Positions 16,180 through 24,332 of a DNA stretch of 25,351 bases are shown here, piece after piece. How positions within the stretch are numbered: position 1 is the first letter of the stretch; every line of letters starts with the position of its first letter. Position numbers and translations under genes: made by a program. Under the pieces are notes generated by a model. It did not search any database, had not been told where the DNA came from, and saw only the letters and a program-made list of their open reading frames with translations. The DNA comes from Desulfoprunum sp. (GTDB lineage: Bacteria > Desulfobacterota > Desulfobulbia > Desulfobulbales > Desulfocapsaceae): positions 1 to 25,351 of the forward strand of contig JAUYSF010000253.1 in the NCBI GenBank assembly GCA_030696435.1, written 5' to 3'.

Positions 16180-16725
16180 TTACATAGCAAAAATAAAACC
16201 TGACCGATGATGAAAATCAGCCTGGGGACCCGGATGACAGAGAGCCCACAGGGTGGTCTCACCATTGTGATGTTTCAGGACACAGCTAATACCAAGCTCG
16301 ACAGGATGATCTTCTCTGATGAGGGCGCTGAGATCGACAATCAGATCAAGCCACAGGTCGTCCTTCGTCTCATAGAAGGTGCAGGGCAGGACCTGGAAGG
16401 CTGTCTCCTCAATCATCCCCTGTCTGTAGTCGCTGAAACAGTAGACATTCCAGTCGCCATTGGGAGACAGATTGATCTCCCAGTATCTCCCTGATCCCTT
16501 CACCCCGATAAAACACTCGAAACAGCTGTCCTGCCACAACTCGTTTCGACGACCGACGGCACCATTCTGCCGGGGGATATGCAATTCATGGATATCCCCC
16601 GAGATATGGTATTGCAAAAGCAGGGCATCGGCCCGGCGTCTGACGGTCCCTGTTATCGCCAGGCAGGATCTGACTGTTTCAGTCTCCAGACAGAACTGCT
16701 GCAGGATAAAGGTGTGTCGGTTCAT
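16180..16725 (-). CDS. DOMON-like domain protein
   Basis: 181 residues resembling the DOMON-like families found as single-domain cytoplasmic proteins in bacteria. Supporting segments are LQYHISGDIHELHIPRQNG, ELWQDSCFECFIGVKGSGRY with the aromatic and acidic strand typical of carbohydrate-binding beta-sandwiches, YWEINLSPNGDWNVYCFSDY and the final HRSGFIF. No signal peptide is seen. Ligand and function are unknown; DOMON domains bind heme or sugars. A GAGG ribosome site precedes the ATG closely. It follows the CDF transporter by 39 nt and precedes the DsrE-like gene by 31 nt, so it is probably in one transcript with them. Confidence 0.82.
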   Translation of the reverse strand: MNRHTFILQQFCLETETVRSCLAITGTVRRRADALLLQYHISGDIHELHIPRQNGAVGRRNELWQDSCFECFIGVKGSGRYWEINLSPNGDWNVYCFSDYRQGMIEETAFQVLPCTFYETKDDLWLDLIVDLSALIREDHPVELGISCVLKHHNGETTLWALCHPGPQADFHHRSGFIFAM

Positions 16726-16764
16726 GAGATCCTCTGCTTTCTCAAACGCCCCTCGACATTTTTC

Positions 16765-17703
16765 TCAAGGCAGATCCTTTGAGCTTTGATCTGATGGGGT
16801 GGCAATATCTGGCTCAAAAAACGACCAGCGGATCTGGGGAAAACGAGTCTTCATGCGCTTTTCACAGGCGTTGATTGCGGAAATCAACTCTTTTTGCGTG
16901 GCGAACTCCTGCATCTCGGCCTTCACCGCCACCATCACGTCCTGCCCGAGCTGCAGGGTGATGACATTGATGAGCGTCCTGATCTCCTGCTGTGCTGCCA
17001 GAAATTCTTCAATCGCCTTCCTGTTGCGAGGGGCCGCACTCTGCCCGATGAGCAGGCTTTTCACCTCAATGCCGATAAACAAGGCGATCAGGATTAGCAG
17101 GACACCAATACAGATACTGCCTAGGGCATCCCAGAGGGGATCGCCGGTGAAAATGGTGATAGATATGGCAATCAGGGCCAGGACCAAACCAAAGAGAGCG
17201 GCCAAATCCTCGCCAAAGACCACGATGAGCTCACTCTGTCGACTCTCCCTGAACCAGCGGGCCAGACTCCGTCCCTCCCGGACCTTGTTGACCTCCCGCA
17301 GACAGCCCCACAAGGACATTGATTCGGCCACAATGGAAAAAATCAGAACCCCGATCGCCAGCCAGGGGGATGACAGGGCCTCCGGATGTTGGAGTTTATG
17401 AACTCCCTCATAGATTGAAAAGACCCCACCCATGCTGAACATGATCAAGGCAACAATAAAGGACCAGAAGTAGATGCTCTTACCAAAGCCCAGAGGAGAA
17501 TCGGGGGTGGGCGGTTTTTTTGACTGTTTTAGGCCGACCAGCAGGAGGAGTTGATTGCCGCAGTCTGCCAGCGAGTGGATCGCCTCGGCCAGCATCGATC
17601 CGGATCCCGTAATAATAGCGGCTACCAGCTTGGCCGCAAATATTGCCATATTCGCCCCGAGGGCATAGAAGATCGAAGAGAGTGAATTTGCCTGTTCAGC
17701 CAT
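16765..17703 (-). CDS. Cation diffusion facilitator transporter (ZNT9-like)
   Basis: 312 residues with about six transmembrane helices, exporting divalent metals (commonly Zn, also Fe, Mn or Co) against protons. Metal-site motifs are HSLADCGNQ in helix 2 (about 43-51) and GEDLAALFG in helix 5 (about 163-171), replacing the classical HxxxD pattern with ED, as in the SLC30A9/ZNT9-like branch. The cytoplasmic end (about 225-300) reads as a shortened dimerisation domain. It is transcribed divergently from the second CDF gene at 18035, with a palindrome at 17761-17777 about 58 bp before its ATG. Metal specificity cannot be read from the sequence. Confidence 0.93.
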   Translation of the reverse strand: MAEQANSLSSIFYALGANMAIFAAKLVAAIITGSGSMLAEAIHSLADCGNQLLLLVGLKQSKKPPTPDSPLGFGKSIYFWSFIVALIMFSMGGVFSIYEGVHKLQHPEALSSPWLAIGVLIFSIVAESMSLWGCLREVNKVREGRSLARWFRESRQSELIVVFGEDLAALFGLVLALIAISITIFTGDPLWDALGSICIGVLLILIALFIGIEVKSLLIGQSAAPRNRKAIEEFLAAQQEIRTLINVITLQLGQDVMVAVKAEMQEFATQKELISAINACEKRMKTRFPQIRWSFFEPDIATPSDQSSKDLP

Positions 17704-17760
17704 GAATTTTTTCAGTACTGCCAGAGGGAGTAGGAGACTATGTATAGTAGCCGGATGCCG

Positions 17761-17777
17761 GAATAATCATATTATTC
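17761..17777. promoter_or_regulatory. Perfect palindrome, possible metal-regulator operator
   Basis: GAATAAT-CAT-ATTATTC is a perfect 7-3-7 inverted repeat in an AT-rich setting. The AT-rich arms resemble Fur-family boxes in general character, but the spacing is not the canonical one. Its place between two metal exporters makes an operator plausible. Confidence 0.4.
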
Positions 17778-17900
17778 TCATATTTACCCAAAGCGAGCAG
17801 CTATGACAAGAGAACTGAGCAGGATGGGCGATGATTGCCAGAGAAAGGACCCGTTCCCATCGAGTCGGCGCTCCGTATTTTCAGCCAAGGACATTTAATC

Positions 17901-17929
17901 TTGTAAAGATATCTTCTTGTTTATATACT
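17901..17929 (+). promoter_or_regulatory. Candidate promoter of the second CDF gene
   Basis: TTGTAA (17901-17906) and TATACT (17924-17929) with a 17-bp spacer. It predicts a leader of about 100 nt to the ATG at 18035 and argues against the longer upstream start. Confidence 0.5.
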
Positions 17930-18034
17930 CTTTTTTTGACGGCAGCCGATCTTGGCCATCTGTCGGGATACTTTCAGATAATTTCATGGTCTGCCTTTGA
18001 TTCCTCCGACCTGCACAAGAGTGCCGCCTCTCCA

Positions 18035-19009
18035 ATGGACATTGACCAAAGACAACAACAAGGGATCCTTGCCGTTCATATCGGCCTTGTGATAAATGCC
18101 GTTCTGGCAATTTTGAAGACCGCTGTTGGGATCGCCGGACACAGCCCGGCTCTGCTGGCCGACGGCATAAACTCTACCTCTGATGTCGCCTATGGCGTCG
18201 TGGTCAGCATCTTCATGCGCCTTTCCGGCAAGCCTGCCGACGAGGAGCATCCCTACGGCCATGACCGCCTGGAGTCCATAGCCGCCGTGGTGATCGGGGC
18301 CTTTGTCATCACCACTGCAATTTCGATCTTCTGGTCAGCCATCGATAATATCTATGAACTCTACCTCGGCAGAAGCGATTTCAGCGGGGCCTCGATTCTC
18401 GCTCTGTGGATTGCCATGCTGACGGTGATTACCAAGATCTGTTTGACATTATGGACCGGAAAAATCGGCAAACAGACCCGGAACTCCGCGGTCATAGCCC
18501 TGGCTGCGGATCACCTCAACGATATTTTCTCGGCCCTAGCGGCGACAGCTGGCATTCTTTTCGGACGAATGGGCTACCTTTGGGTCGATCCGCTGGCCGG
18601 CGGTCTGGTTTCGCTGATCATCCTCAAGACCGGTATTGATATCATCCGTCAATCCACCGCCGATCTCATGGATACCCTACCAGGTAGACAATTGAGTGAA
18701 CAGATCAGAGAACTCCTGGGCCGGATCGCCGGTGTCGAGGCCATCGAGGACATCCATGGCCACCGCTTCGGCCAGTACCTAGTCGTCAACATCACGGTGG
18801 GTGTTGATCCTGATATCACGGTAGCGGAAGGAGACAGGATTGCCACCGAGGTTGAAATAATCCTCACTGAACGTATCGATTTCATACGGCGGGTGTTTGT
18901 CCATTATCATCCGTTACAGATTTGCCAGGAAAAAACAGCACCGACCGACAGGCGGCATGATGGCCAAAGTGAAAGAGCAGAAGGAAATTATACAGGAAAG
19001 GCAGGCTGA
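18035..19009 (+). CDS. Cation diffusion facilitator transporter (FieF/MamM-like)
   Basis: 324 residues from the ATG at 18035. It is a classical CDF with six helices and the two HD/DD metal sites: ADGINSTSDV (about 43-52) in helix 2 and ALAADHLNDIFSA (about 154-166) in helix 5. The inter-helix motif EEHPYGHDRLES (about 68-79) is typical of the Zn/Fe-CDF group. The cytoplasmic dimerisation domain follows (about 210-300), with IEDIHGHRFGQYLVVNI and the final VFVHYHP. The frame extends upstream to 17831, but that part lacks homology and contains the promoter. The ribosome site is poor. The last ~25 residues are hydrophilic and not conserved. It converges on the tRNA-Pro gene. Confidence 0.92.
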   Translation: MDIDQRQQQGILAVHIGLVINAVLAILKTAVGIAGHSPALLADGINSTSDVAYGVVVSIFMRLSGKPADEEHPYGHDRLESIAAVVIGAFVITTAISIFWSAIDNIYELYLGRSDFSGASILALWIAMLTVITKICLTLWTGKIGKQTRNSAVIALAADHLNDIFSALAATAGILFGRMGYLWVDPLAGGLVSLIILKTGIDIIRQSTADLMDTLPGRQLSEQIRELLGRIAGVEAIEDIHGHRFGQYLVVNITVGVDPDITVAEGDRIATEVEIILTERIDFIRRVFVHYHPLQICQEKTAPTDRRHDGQSERAEGNYTGKAG

Positions 19010-19020
19010 CGGACTGAACG

Positions 19021-19064
19021 GCCAAAAACTCCGGCGCGGAAACCATAATATTGATCCAGGAGTT
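19021..19064 (-). terminator. Rho-independent terminator of tRNA-Pro
   Basis: On the minus strand AACTCC-T-GG (19056-19064) pairs with CCGGAGTT (19027-19034), followed by a T5 run. It begins right at the CCA end of the tRNA. Confidence 0.6.
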
Positions 19065-19140
19065 GGTCGGGATGAGAGGATTTGAACCTCCGGCCCCAGC
19101 GTCCCGAACGCTGTGCGCTACCAGACTGCGCTACATCCCG
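19064..19140 (-). tRNA. tRNA-Pro (anticodon CGG)
   Basis: On the minus strand the gene starts CGGGATGTAGCGCAGTCTGG and folds into a full cloverleaf. The acceptor stem is CGGGATG/CATCCCG, the anticodon stem CAGCG/CGCTG encloses loop TTCGGGA with anticodon CGG, and the T-arm contains GGTTCAAATCC. The discriminator base is A and CCA is encoded (19064-19066). It reads CCG codons for proline. It has its own promoter (19199-19225) and terminator. Confidence 0.97.
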
Positions 19141-19198
19141 ACCTTGTAGAACTCGTGAGATTGTCTTCGATTACTCCAGGAAGACAGAATGTCTGTTT

Positions 19199-19225
19199 AT
19201 TATAGCTTTCCAAACGAGAAGTCAA
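19199..19225 (-). promoter_or_regulatory. sigma70 promoter of tRNA-Pro
   Basis: On the minus strand TTGACT (19220-19225) and a consensus TATAAT (19199-19204), 15 bp apart (16 if the -35 is read as CTTGAC). Transcription would start about 50 nt before the mature tRNA. Confidence 0.65.
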
Positions 19226-19417
19226 GACTAAAAGCCCATTAACAATAGCCCGTTATAGTTGATCAAATCACCGCTGAAGGAAACGCCTCAACAAAAGTCT
19301 CCTTTTTTCTTTTCTTGACCATGCTTTTCCTAACCCGCCAGGGATGTTTTTTTTGCGGTTCCTGGTATGAAGGATTCAGGCAAGTCCGTAAAAATGATAT
19401 GCTACAAACTGCAGCGG

Positions 19418-19650
19418 ATCACTGGAATTATCGAGAAGATGATACTGGCTACTTCGCCCAACCCGGCAAGCTGTTCCGCTTGATGAGTCCGGCCCAGCAG
19501 GAGGCCCTTTTCGGCAATACCGCACGAGCCCTCGGCGATGCCCCGAAGGAAGTCAAAATCCGCCATATCGGCAACTGCCTGAAGGCCGACCCCGCCTATG
19601 GCAAAGGGATGGCGAAGGCTTTGAAAATACCAATGAAGGACGTGAAATAG
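19418..19650 (+). pseudogene. Catalase C-terminal remnant
   Basis: The last ~75 codons of this open frame (which could start at ATG 19315) match the C-terminus of clade-type monofunctional heme catalases: DHWNYREDDTGYFAQPGKLF, then RLMSPAQQEALFGNTARALG and KADPAYGKGMAKALKIP. In catalases this is the helical end beyond the heme-binding barrel. The catalytic His/Asn and the heme tyrosine, which lie in the missing ~400 residues, are absent. The preceding codons (MTMLFLTRQGCFFC...) show no catalase resemblance. It therefore looks like a deletion remnant next to a tRNA gene, though a very short expressed protein cannot be excluded. No ribosome site is convincing. Confidence 0.75.
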
Positions 19651-19679
19651 CAGAAGGGATTTTCTTCAGAAAAAAGGCA

Positions 19680-20444
19680 TCAGCCAACGATAAAACCCAG
19701 CACCTTCAAATCATTACCCCAGGCACTCCAGGGTCCCGTGATGAAACGGGCCTGCATCGTCTTGAGGCAGAAGATGACTTTGGCGTCGCGATCCAGATGA
19801 CACCGGCGATCATAGTTGGTGTGACTAAGACGCAGAGTCCAGGTGCCATCCTTATTTGCACAGACCTCTTCGACATAGGCCGGATGCCCTGTGGGCATGC
19901 AATGCCCTTTATTAGCGGCCAGGATGATAACCGATCCCGCCTGTGGCCTTGATGTAGTGGCCCCGTTTTTCCTAGCACAGACAAACCACTGCACAGGGCT
20001 GGTGTCGCCTAGACGGCAGGTGTCGATACGGGTCCGACAACGGGCATAGATCAGACTTTGAGGTTGACAGCGGCTGGTCCTGGGGCCCGCCACCGTTCTC
20101 TTCTTGCCATTCTTTCCTTTGACGATCTTGGTAGAGGGGACTGCCCGTCCGGGCCTGAGATTGAAACAGCCGCCCCTCTGCCTCTCCTGATCCGTACTCT
20201 GACATTCCCCGCAGGTCGGTGCTGTCGTAACCATCCGTGGTATACCCTGCTGAAGGCCGGATTTCCGATTTTCGGCAGCAAGTTGTTTTGGGGTGGATAC
20301 GTTTTGCGCCGGGGCAGCAGGAGGTTGGGCACAGGGAGGTGGTTGCCGCTCCGAGGTGGCGGCACAACCTGCCAGGAAAAAAAAGAGCAGAACGATTGTC
20401 CCCGGGCGGCAAGCAAACAGACACAGTTTTATAAATGCGGGCAT
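19680..20444 (-). CDS. Cysteine-rich lipoprotein, CHAP-like C-terminus
   Basis: 254 residues from the ATG at 20444. The signal peptide ends in the lipobox LAGC with Cys27, so the protein is probably anchored to a membrane facing the periplasm. A proline-rich linker (about 30-60) follows. The rest is rich in cysteines, including TCGEC and several spaced Cys. The C-terminal part (about 150-250) resembles a CHAP or NlpC-type amidohydrolase: a candidate nucleophile Cys156 in QWFVCARKNG, GHPAYVEEV with His187, and HTNYDRRC with Asn210. This assignment is tentative. The start was chosen because GAGGAGG lies directly before this ATG and the signal peptide fits; the frame extends 29 codons upstream. 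It follows the MBL gene by 96 nt on the same strand. Confidence 0.6.
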   Translation of the reverse strand: MPAFIKLCLFACRPGTIVLLFFFLAGCAATSERQPPPCAQPPAAPAQNVSTPKQLAAENRKSGLQQGIPRMVTTAPTCGECQSTDQERQRGGCFNLRPGRAVPSTKIVKGKNGKKRTVAGPRTSRCQPQSLIYARCRTRIDTCRLGDTSPVQWFVCARKNGATTSRPQAGSVIILAANKGHCMPTGHPAYVEEVCANKDGTWTLRLSHTNYDRRCHLDRDAKVIFCLKTMQARFITGPWSAWGNDLKVLGFIVG

Positions 20445-20540
20445 GGCCTCCTCATCGTTTGTCATTGTTGATAGTATGGATTTGACTTTCCCCAGGGTTA
20501 AAAAATGCGAGCCCTGAAGCGACATCCCCAAAAACCGTTC

Positions 20541-22121
20541 TCAGGCAATACTGATACTCTGGCCATGACAGGGAACAGTCACATCAAAGCCCTGTCCGCG
20601 CAAAGTATCGGCGAAGGCCAGGGACTGTTTTTCCTCACCGTGCACCAGGGCGATCTTTTTGATCCGCAGATTCGAACCTTTCAGCACCCGAAGAAGCTCA
20701 TCCCTGTCGCCATGGGCACTGAAGCCGCCGATAGCCTGTACTCTAGCCTTCAAGGGGTATTCTTTGTTATAAAAGGTCAGTACGGGAGCAGGCCCCTTCC
20801 GGCCTCCCTCTTCATAGGCCTGGCCCAGTTCTTGTATCCTCCTGCCCAGGGTGTTCTGGCCCATATAACCGACAATCAGGACGGTGTTCCGCTCGTCATG
20901 GATCTTGTGCCGCAGATGATGCAGGATACGGCCTCCCTCGCACATTCCTGAACCGGACAGCACAATATGAGGACGCTGGTCTCGGTTCAAGGCCATAGAA
21001 TCCTCTACCGACTGGATAAACTGCAGGTGTTTGAAGTTGAATGGGTTGATGCCATTCTGCAGAAAGGTTCTGTGCGTCTCCTGATCATAAACCTCGGGAT
21101 GCTCTCCGAAGACGTTGGTGATGTTTGTCGCCAGAGGGCTATCAATATAGACGGGCACCGCCGGCACCAAGCCATCCATATAGAGTTCATGGAGATAATA
21201 GATAAGCTCCTGGGTACGACCATAGGCAAAGGCCGGTATCAATACCGTGCCACCACGCTCAAAGGTCTCCTGCAAAATTCTGCGAAGCATCGGCTTCATA
21301 TCGTCGACCGGATCATGCAGGCGATCACCATAGGTGCTCTCCATAATCAACAAATCGATATCCCGATGTCCTTCGATAAAATTGAGGGTCGGATCTTCAA
21401 TGATCGGCTTACCAAACCTGCCAATATCGCCGCTAAACATCACCGTCCTACGGTGACTGCCGGTCGTCGCTTGGATAACTGCCATAGCCGAACCAAGGAT
21501 ATGTCCGGCATCATAGAGAGTACAGTTCAGGTCTTTACCGATAACCGTCGGAAGACGATAGGGTATGCCCTCGAAATAAGCTAGTGAGTCCTCCACCTCT
21601 GCCATGGAATACAGTGGTCGGATAATCTCGAGCCGGTGTTCTGTCAGGAGTTTTTCAATCACCGGGGTGTTGAGCTGGTGATTGCCAGTCTTGAGCTGGA
21701 TCCCGATCTCCTGCATCTCTTCTTTTGAGAGCTTCATCTCAAGGCTTCCTGACTTGAGTTTGGCAAGGAAATTTCTGGCGGTCTTGTAATTGAGATAGGC
21801 TGCATCACCTTCCTGGATCTTTGCCGAATCTCTGAGCAAATAGGCGCAGGCATCAGCTGTCGCCCCAGTGCAGTAAATGTTACCCTTGAAGCCCCTACCG
21901 GTAACCATGGGCAGACGCCCTGAGTGATCTATATGGGCATGGGACAAAACTATATTGGTTATGGCCTGCGGAGCAACGGGCAGAACCCGGTTCTTCTCCT
22001 CCGTCTCTTTGCGTTTACCTTGAAAAAGACCGCAGTCAAGGAGGATTTGGTCGCTCTCAGTCGTCAGCGTATGAAAAGAACCAGTCACCTCTCGGGTCGC
22101 CCCGTGAAATGTTACATGCAT
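20541..22121 (-). CDS. Beta-CASP metallo-beta-lactamase-fold RNase
   Basis: 526 residues of the MBL-fold, RNA-specificity (beta-CASP) group, related to CPSF73 and archaeal aCPSF proteins. These are zinc-dependent RNA-processing nucleases. Motif 2 is HAHIDHSG at 61-68. Further metal ligands are visible in DAGHILGSA (motif 3) and GDIGR (motif 4). The beta-CASP domain has MESTYGDR, PAFAYGRTQELIYYL and SGSGMCEGGRILHHL, and the C-terminal motif GGFSAHGDRDEL completes the active site. All catalytic residues appear intact, so it is probably active; the RNA target is unknown. A purine-rich GAGAGAAA precedes the ATG. It is one of several RNA-related genes in the window. Confidence 0.93.
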   Translation of the reverse strand: MHVTFHGATREVTGSFHTLTTESDQILLDCGLFQGKRKETEEKNRVLPVAPQAITNIVLSHAHIDHSGRLPMVTGRGFKGNIYCTGATADACAYLLRDSAKIQEGDAAYLNYKTARNFLAKLKSGSLEMKLSKEEMQEIGIQLKTGNHQLNTPVIEKLLTEHRLEIIRPLYSMAEVEDSLAYFEGIPYRLPTVIGKDLNCTLYDAGHILGSAMAVIQATTGSHRRTVMFSGDIGRFGKPIIEDPTLNFIEGHRDIDLLIMESTYGDRLHDPVDDMKPMLRRILQETFERGGTVLIPAFAYGRTQELIYYLHELYMDGLVPAVPVYIDSPLATNITNVFGEHPEVYDQETHRTFLQNGINPFNFKHLQFIQSVEDSMALNRDQRPHIVLSGSGMCEGGRILHHLRHKIHDERNTVLIVGYMGQNTLGRRIQELGQAYEEGGRKGPAPVLTFYNKEYPLKARVQAIGGFSAHGDRDELLRVLKGSNLRIKKIALVHGEEKQSLAFADTLRGQGFDVTVPCHGQSISIA

Positions 22122-22208
22122 AATTTTTTCTCTCTGCTCCTCTAGACGCCATATTCAAAAGAATTTAATTATCCAGCGAATTACCGTATCACCCCTTCAG
22201 CCAAGTTT

Positions 22209-23294
22209 TTACAAAGGGACCACCGTCGGCTGGTTGAAACTGCGCAGACTGCGTAAATCTTTTTTCTGGGAAAAGGCCACAAGTCCCTGCGGATCTGGAA
22301 AGCCAAGGGCCATGAACATGATGATCCGTTCATGTTTTTTCAAACCAAGCATCTCCTCGGCCTCTTTTTCCTGGGATTCGATATCCGACCAATTAAGCGC
22401 GCAGGAACTGAGCCCCAGGGTTTCCAGGGCATACATAAAAGACATGATGGACAGCGAGGCATCCACATAGATCCCGTGCCTATCCCGTTCACCGAAATAG
22501 GCCGAGAGATCACCGATCACTGCGCAAAGCATCGGAATATTATGCTCGAATCCGGCAGTGCCGCGAGGAAGAGGTCGAAGACATTTCAAGGCCTCAGAAT
22601 CATCGAAGAAACGGTAAAAAAATGGCTGGCGGTTGCAGGCTGTCGGGGCTTCACCTGCGACCTCAACAGCCTTATCGATCAGGCCATGAGGCACGGGCGT
22701 CTGCAGGAACCACCTCACCGATCGCCGGCGTCTGGCCAGGTGGGCAAAATCATCATAGGAAACCCGACTGGAACCCCGACGGCTGTAAGGTATTCTTCCT
22801 CCTTTTTCCTCTGCAGGCTGGTCGACATGCAGAAAGATCTCCCGGGCTCTTTCCACCTGATCCCCTCCCTGCACAACCTCAAAATAGTGTACAAGGATAT
22901 CGTGGGCCCAGGCCAGATCCTTGGCCCATTCGGCAGCGCAATCGACCTTACTGCATTCTTTATAGCAGTTCACTGTATCGACAATATACGAAAGGGCAAA
23001 GCTTTCGCGCCGGGGTTGCATAAGCAATCCTTTTTCAATCCGGTGGATATTCCTGCGCAGCAGTGTCCGTTTGGAATTCTGGTCGGCAGGAGAATGATGG
23101 AGCGCCAGACCTGCCGCCACAGCCTGCTGCTCCCGCCTGAAGGCCGGTGAAAAAAAGGCATAATACAGACTGCAGAGCAATCTCGAACCCGATATTGGTT
23201 TGAGAACAAGACGTTGTTTCAAGCTGAAAGCAGAACGCATCCAAGCGAATACTGCCGGGGGCATTTTCTTTTCCAATGAAAATAACAAAGACAT
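22209..23294 (-). CDS. Nitroreductase-family protein with N-terminal extension
   Basis: 361 residues from the ATG at 23294. The C-terminal half (about 180-345) is a nitroreductase-like FMN-binding fold: RRSVRWFLQTPVP, EAPTACNRQPFFYRF, DLSAYFGERDRHGIYVDASL and IIMFMALGFPDP. The N-terminal ~175 residues are an extension absent from simple nitroreductases, with a RRNIHRIEKGLLMQPRRESF segment about 80-100 that I recall from proteins in polysaccharide-related clusters. Its substrate is unknown. The start was chosen because GAGGAGAT lies 8 nt before this ATG. The gene is transcribed away from the RMD1 gene, with a 240-bp divergent gap. Confidence 0.85.
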   Translation of the reverse strand: MSLLFSLEKKMPPAVFAWMRSAFSLKQRLVLKPISGSRLLCSLYYAFFSPAFRREQQAVAAGLALHHSPADQNSKRTLLRRNIHRIEKGLLMQPRRESFALSYIVDTVNCYKECSKVDCAAEWAKDLAWAHDILVHYFEVVQGGDQVERAREIFLHVDQPAEEKGGRIPYSRRGSSRVSYDDFAHLARRRRSVRWFLQTPVPHGLIDKAVEVAGEAPTACNRQPFFYRFFDDSEALKCLRPLPRGTAGFEHNIPMLCAVIGDLSAYFGERDRHGIYVDASLSIMSFMYALETLGLSSCALNWSDIESQEKEAEEMLGLKKHERIIMFMALGFPDPQGLVAFSQKKDLRSLRSFNQPTVVPL

Positions 23295-23444
23295 ACACGA
23301 TCTCCTCAAAATTGAGGGTTGAAATAAATTCTCTCGCTGAAACAGCATCTTCAGCCGTACAGCGATTGCTGAATACTGCGCCGACAACTATAACATAAAC
23401 TCTTTTTTCATCCATGAAATAGTTCCCCGGCACAAGGCTAGAGG

Positions 23445-23473
23445 TTGCCGGTTCTGCGGACTTATGCCATAAT
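23445..23473 (+). promoter_or_regulatory. Candidate promoter of the RMD1 gene
   Basis: TTGCCG (23445-23450) and CATAAT (23468-23473) with a 17-bp spacer. Transcription would begin near 23480, just before a hairpin in the leader. Confidence 0.45.
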
Positions 23474-23481
23474 CAAGGCAA

Positions 23482-23503
23482 TCGGGGATCTTTTCAACCC
23501 CGA
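23482..23503 (+). other. Leader hairpin before RMD1 gene
   Basis: TCGGGG (23482-23487) pairs with CCCCGA (23498-23503). A T7 run follows 8 nt later at about 23511-23517, immediately before the ribosome site AGGGGGG. It may attenuate transcription or hide the ribosome site, but may also be fortuitous. Confidence 0.35.
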
Positions 23504-23534
23504 CACCGGCTTTTTTTAGGGGGGAAAACACACC

Positions 23535-24332
23535 ATGCCGACCTCACCACTGCAAGGACTGACCCAATTCAATGGCCGGGCGCTTTTTATCGGTAATCGT
23601 CTTGATCTGCAATCCTTCCGCAACACTCACCGCCTTGCCGCCTCACCTCTTGCCGTCAGCGCTGGAGCCCAAAGCATGGCCGTATTGTTCCGTTTCGGGG
23701 TCGTGGTCATGTTCGGCCTCAGTTCCGTTGAGGAAGCGACCTTTCTCTCCGGTCTTGCACCCTCCATTTCCGAACCTTTTCAGGACTTGGAAGTCGAAGA
23801 GATACGCATCCGGATCGAGCCGGACCAAGATGAAAGTATCGCCTCATCCTCGATTGTCCTCCAGAATCAGGATATCGCCAAACTTCAAATCATCGCCGAT
23901 GCCCTGGCCAAGAGCGTCGTTCTCGGCCATTATGAGACGACTCTCAAAGAATCCTTCGACCGCATTGAGCCTCTGGCCTCCACACTGCAGCGCGGCAAGG
24001 GTTCCATGAGCCAGGGGCACAACCTGCTCAGCCATATCGGTGATGTCTTGATGATCCAGGTACGGATGGTCGGCAGGGTCGAGGTCAGTGAGAAACCGGA
24101 ACTCCTCTGGGATCTCCCCCAGTACGAACGCCTGTATGCCGACCTTGAGGATAATTATGAACTGCGGGAGCGGCACCGAGCCATTGAAAGAAAGCTCGAA
24201 CTGGTATCAAGGACTGCTGAAACCCTCTTTGATCTCACCCACAACAAACGTTCATTGCGGGTTGAATGGTATATCGTCTTTCTCATTGTCTTTGAAATAT
24301 TCCTGACGCTCTTTGAGATGTGGCGGGCCTAA
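23535..24332 (+). CDS. RMD1/DUF155 family protein
   Basis: 265 residues of the RMD1/YagE/Sif2-like DUF155 family, named after the yeast protein required for meiotic division and related to RMND1, which supports mitochondrial translation. Family features are the beta-rich N-terminal half with AVLFRFGVVVMFGLSSVEEA (about 49-68), the central DIAKLQIIADALAKSVVLGH (113-132), and a coiled-coil-like helix PELLWDLPQYERLYADLEDN ending in ERKLELVSRTAETLFDLTHN. One C-terminal membrane helix (about 243-261, WYIVFLIVFEIFLTLFEMW) anchors it. Bacterial function is unknown. The 3' end overlaps the convergent methyltransferase gene by 81 bp. Confidence 0.9.
   Translation: MPTSPLQGLTQFNGRALFIGNRLDLQSFRNTHRLAASPLAVSAGAQSMAVLFRFGVVVMFGLSSVEEATFLSGLAPSISEPFQDLEVEEIRIRIEPDQDESIASSSIVLQNQDIAKLQIIADALAKSVVLGHYETTLKESFDRIEPLASTLQRGKGSMSQGHNLLSHIGDVLMIQVRMVGRVEVSEKPELLWDLPQYERLYADLEDNYELRERHRAIERKLELVSRTAETLFDLTHNKRSLRVEWYIVFLIVFEIFLTLFEMWRA

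Larger units (their letters stand above)
17704..18034. other. Divergent regulatory region between two CDF genes
   Basis: This 331-bp stretch holds the palindrome at 17761-17777 and a rightward promoter at 17901-17929. The rightward reading frame is open from 17831, but the promoter lies inside it and no CDF homology appears before 18035, so I treat it as non-coding. Confidence 0.6.

Noticed and set aside
17831..18034. 68-codon N-terminal extension of the second CDF transporter
   Set aside because: No homology to the family, and the best promoter lies inside it.
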